Source of the DNA: Arctopsyche grandis
Taxonomy: Eukaryota > Arthropoda > Insecta > Trichoptera > Hydropsychidae
Assembly (NCBI RefSeq): GCF_051622035.1
Contig: NC_135357.1
Span: forward strand, 16,483,001-16,547,000
DNA: 64,000 nt
Direction of reading: 5' to 3'
In this document: positions 63,738-64,000 of the stretch, piece by piece
Position numbering within the stretch: position 1 is the first letter of the stretch
Layout of the letters: every line of letters begins with the position of its first letter
The notes under the pieces: model-generated
Seen by the model: only the letters and a program-made list of their open reading frames with translations
Told to the model about the DNA's origin: nothing
The model's database searches: none
Translations under genes and position numbers: made by a program

Positions 63738-64000
63738 TGTGATTATTAATTTTATTTCGACGAAAGAAAAAAAAACCCTTTGACAAATCACCGACATTTT
63801 TTTTGTTAAATATTTCATCGACGGCGAAACACAGTAGTATATCGTGACGACTTATAAGAAACAATAACAAGGTTTTTTTCGCTCGTAATTATAATATTTC
63901 TTTGGTTGTAATGCGTATCGTCGTAATTCAAAACATTGTTGTAATTCAAAACATCAACGATGATCTAATTTTAGCTCAATCTCGCTCGTTAGCTTAATTT
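63738..64000. other. Gene-free end of window
   Basis: AT-rich with a repeated ATTCAAAACAT at 63927 and 63942. No gene is supported. Confidence 0.45.

Overview
This is insect-like nuclear DNA. It is AT-rich, with introns of about 70-150 bp, 5'-truncated RTE and jockey-type LINEs, tRNA-derived SINEs, DNA transposons and many short runs built from catacatatgta-type repeats. A moth or a related order is my best guess, but nothing here fixes the order. Most of the window is gene-free: AT-rich filler full of mobile-element fragments, broken by GC-richer unique islands that look like candidate regulatory DNA or, in two cases, possible exons.

The main discovery is in the last 13 kb. Two minus-strand genes (51587-52115 and 62489-63004) are invisible as long ORFs because each is split into three small exons. 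Both encode a signal peptide followed by two defensin-like CS-alpha-beta cysteine domains joined by an acidic or neutral linker. In each gene, exon 1 carries the signal peptide and domain 1, exon 2 only the linker, and exon 3 domain 2; all introns are phase 1. They share spacing, an S-G-x-C motif and a leader motif, so they are paralogues about 10 kb apart. In the 51.6 kb gene, domain 1 has lost two of its six cysteines. I assign them to the CS-alpha-beta fold by cysteine pattern only; target and activity are unknown.

Layout. 1-1006 is a perfect TG dinucleotide tract. 1-7 kb holds a SINE and several RTE fragments, including the longest one (4045-4862) and a flanking inverted repeat. 8-35 kb is mostly gene-free, with a SINE inserted by an RTE tail (16.1-16.6 kb), a hAT-type element with a perfect 8-bp target duplication (23543-24522), a TIR element present twice (8.4 and 28.1 kb) and further RTE and SINE copies. 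36.1-38.2 kb is a dense nest of inverted-repeat elements and a LINE tail. 40 kb has a jockey-like RT remnant. 42-50 kb holds SINEs, a 661-bp TIR element and RTE fragments. 51.4-63.1 kb holds the two peptide genes, with a degenerate BED/hAT transposase (55 kb) and two LINE remnants (59.2-60.9 kb) between them.

A second cross-cutting signal: the SINEs and the LINE at 59.2 kb end in a hairpin with different but internally complementary stems, followed by A-rich tails. This suggests a shared structured 3' end recognised by the retrotransposition machinery.
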